This document shows, in pieces, positions 11,600 through 12,266 of a stretch of DNA of 12,266 nucleotides; position 1 is the first letter of the stretch, and every line of letters begins with the position of its first letter. The DNA comes from Candidatus Woesearchaeota archaeon. GTDB taxonomy: Archaea; Nanobdellota; Nanobdellia; Woesearchaeales; JACPBV01. The stretch is from NCBI GenBank assembly GCA_019323195.1, contig JAHWHQ010000055.1, forward strand, positions 1 to 12,266. Direction: 5' to 3'. The notes under the pieces were generated by a model that ran no database searches, had not been told where the DNA came from, and saw only the letters and a list, made by a program, of their open reading frames with translations. Both the position numbers and the translations under genes were made by a program.

Positions 11600-12266
11600 A
11601 CAGGCTAAAGAACACATCAAAGGAAAAGGAAAAACTGCTCAAAGAGATAAAAGATATCAGCAGAAGCATAAGTAATCATAAGAAAGAGCAGAGGAGAGAG
11701 ATCTACCTAAAGGCAAGGCCGTTCATACCTATCATGATAGTAATGCTGTTTGTCGTATTCAGCATGTTCACATCATTAATACCAACAGGCCTTGTGGCAG
11801 TAGAGAGGCAGTTCAATTACTCTGACAGTATAGGGTTAGCAGTCAACAACAGCCAGGCATATACATGGTCCATGGGAGATTACGGAAGCTTAAGCTCTGT
11901 CAAGCTGGACGGATCTATCACAAAAAGAGGCTCTGCAAGGGTTTACCTGGAATATGGGAATAACAGCTATACTGTCTTTGACAGCTTAAGGCTGGGGGAA
12001 GATGGGATTGGCTATATTACGGGCTCTGTTGTCTATGATGATACTAACCAAAGCGTCCTGGAGAATGATACAGGTGAAACAACAGGCAGTGAGAGCAACT
12101 CTGCTGGGGAGAAAACAATAGACGCAGCTGTCCTTGGAGGGGGCTCTAAGGCAGAGGATGAGGTGTTTGAGCTTAATGTTGAATCCTCATTCAGCTGGGA
12201 TGTTGACTATGATAAGCTATGCACTAGGTGGAGTTTGACTTCGTCAAACTCTTTGATCCTCCCCAC
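11596..12266 (+). CDS. Membrane-anchored, probably extracellular protein (partial, runs off the window)
   Basis: The frame opened by the ATG at 11596 has no stop up to the window edge (223 codons). It starts with a highly charged cytoplasmic segment of about 40 residues, MNRLKNTSKEKEKLLKEIKD and beyond, possibly coiled coil. One membrane span follows at about 42-64 (PFIPIMIVMLFVVFSMF). The rest, rich in Ser, Asn, Gly, Asp and Tyr, looks extracellular: VKLDGSITKRGSARVYLEYG reads like a beta-rich surface domain, then a low-complexity acidic stretch near 155-175, and DYDKLCTRW near 200-208. The basic N-terminus before the span supports an outside C-terminus. It overlaps the HTH gene by four bases. 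I do not recognise a family with certainty; similar single-span, beta-rich proteins are common in DPANN genomes. A perfect hairpin at 12231-12251 lies inside the frame, so residues after about 211 may come from an inserted element or a shifted frame. Confidence 0.75.
   Translation, partial: MNRLKNTSKEKEKLLKEIKDISRSISNHKKEQRREIYLKARPFIPIMIVMLFVVFSMFTSLIPTGLVAVERQFNYSDSIGLAVNNSQAYTWSMGDYGSLSSVKLDGSITKRGSARVYLEYGNNSYTVFDSLRLGEDGIGYITGSVVYDDTNQSVLENDTGETTGSESNSAGEKTIDAAVLGGGSKAEDEVFELNVESSFSWDVDYDKLCTRWSLTSSNSLILP
12231..12251. repeat. Perfect 9-base-pair hairpin with 3-base loop inside a coding frame
   Basis: GAGTTTGAC and GTCAAACTC form a perfect stem around a TTC loop. The stem sequence differs from the AAATC/GATTT hairpins near the toxin genes, but the design, a perfect short stem with a 3-base loop (GAA, TTT or TTC), is the same. 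It falls in the coding frame of the membrane protein, just after CTRW. Confidence 0.6.

Overview
The window looks like a piece of an archaeal chromosome, probably from a DPANN-type lineage (placing it lower than that is inference). The evidence is an archaeal-type cobalamin guanylyltransferase (CobY), a HerA-type helicase, an archaeal-style Mre11, a GGTGAT ribosome binding site, and AT-rich TATA boxes about 20-35 bases upstream of start codons in front of most transcription units. That spacing implies leaderless or short-leader mRNAs. No tRNA, rRNA, CRISPR array or transposase gene was seen, and there is no gene-free stretch longer than about 250 bases.

Region 1 (1-3586, + strand) is a tightly packed, mostly overlapping operon for the late steps of cobalamin synthesis: the 3' end of cobyric acid synthase, then cobS, cobY, cobT and a cobD-like aminotransferase/decarboxylase. 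Together they amidate the corrinoid, supply the aminopropanol phosphate arm, activate the lower base and join the nucleotide loop.

Region 2 (3606-6005, + strand) starts 19 bases after cobD and encodes the most striking gene in the window. It is a 799-residue protein whose last ~190 residues read as a bacterial sigma-70 factor: a region 2 core, a region 3.2-like SLSTPIG linker and a very well preserved region 4 helix-turn-helix. They are fused behind ~600 residues containing a tandem repeat and several helix-turn-helix-like segments. Archaea start transcription with TBP and TFB and are not expected to carry sigma factors.

Region 3 (6039-10870) holds Mre11 and HerA, both on the - strand. In many archaea these DNA-end-processing genes sit together with rad50 and nurA. 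Here about 2.1 kb of mostly AT-rich accessory DNA separates them: an orphan membrane-anchored protein, a decayed toxin-antitoxin pair whose antitoxin has an in-frame amber codon, an intact AbrB-RelE toxin-antitoxin pair, and several small hairpins with 3-base loops. Neither rad50 nor nurA is visible.

Region 4 (10871-12266) is divergent from HerA. Three copies of an 11-base repeat, spaced exactly 21 bases apart, lie directly upstream of a TATA box. They precede a gene for a small protein with an internally duplicated helix-turn-helix. That gene overlaps by ATGA a membrane-anchored, probably extracellular protein that runs off the right edge of the window.
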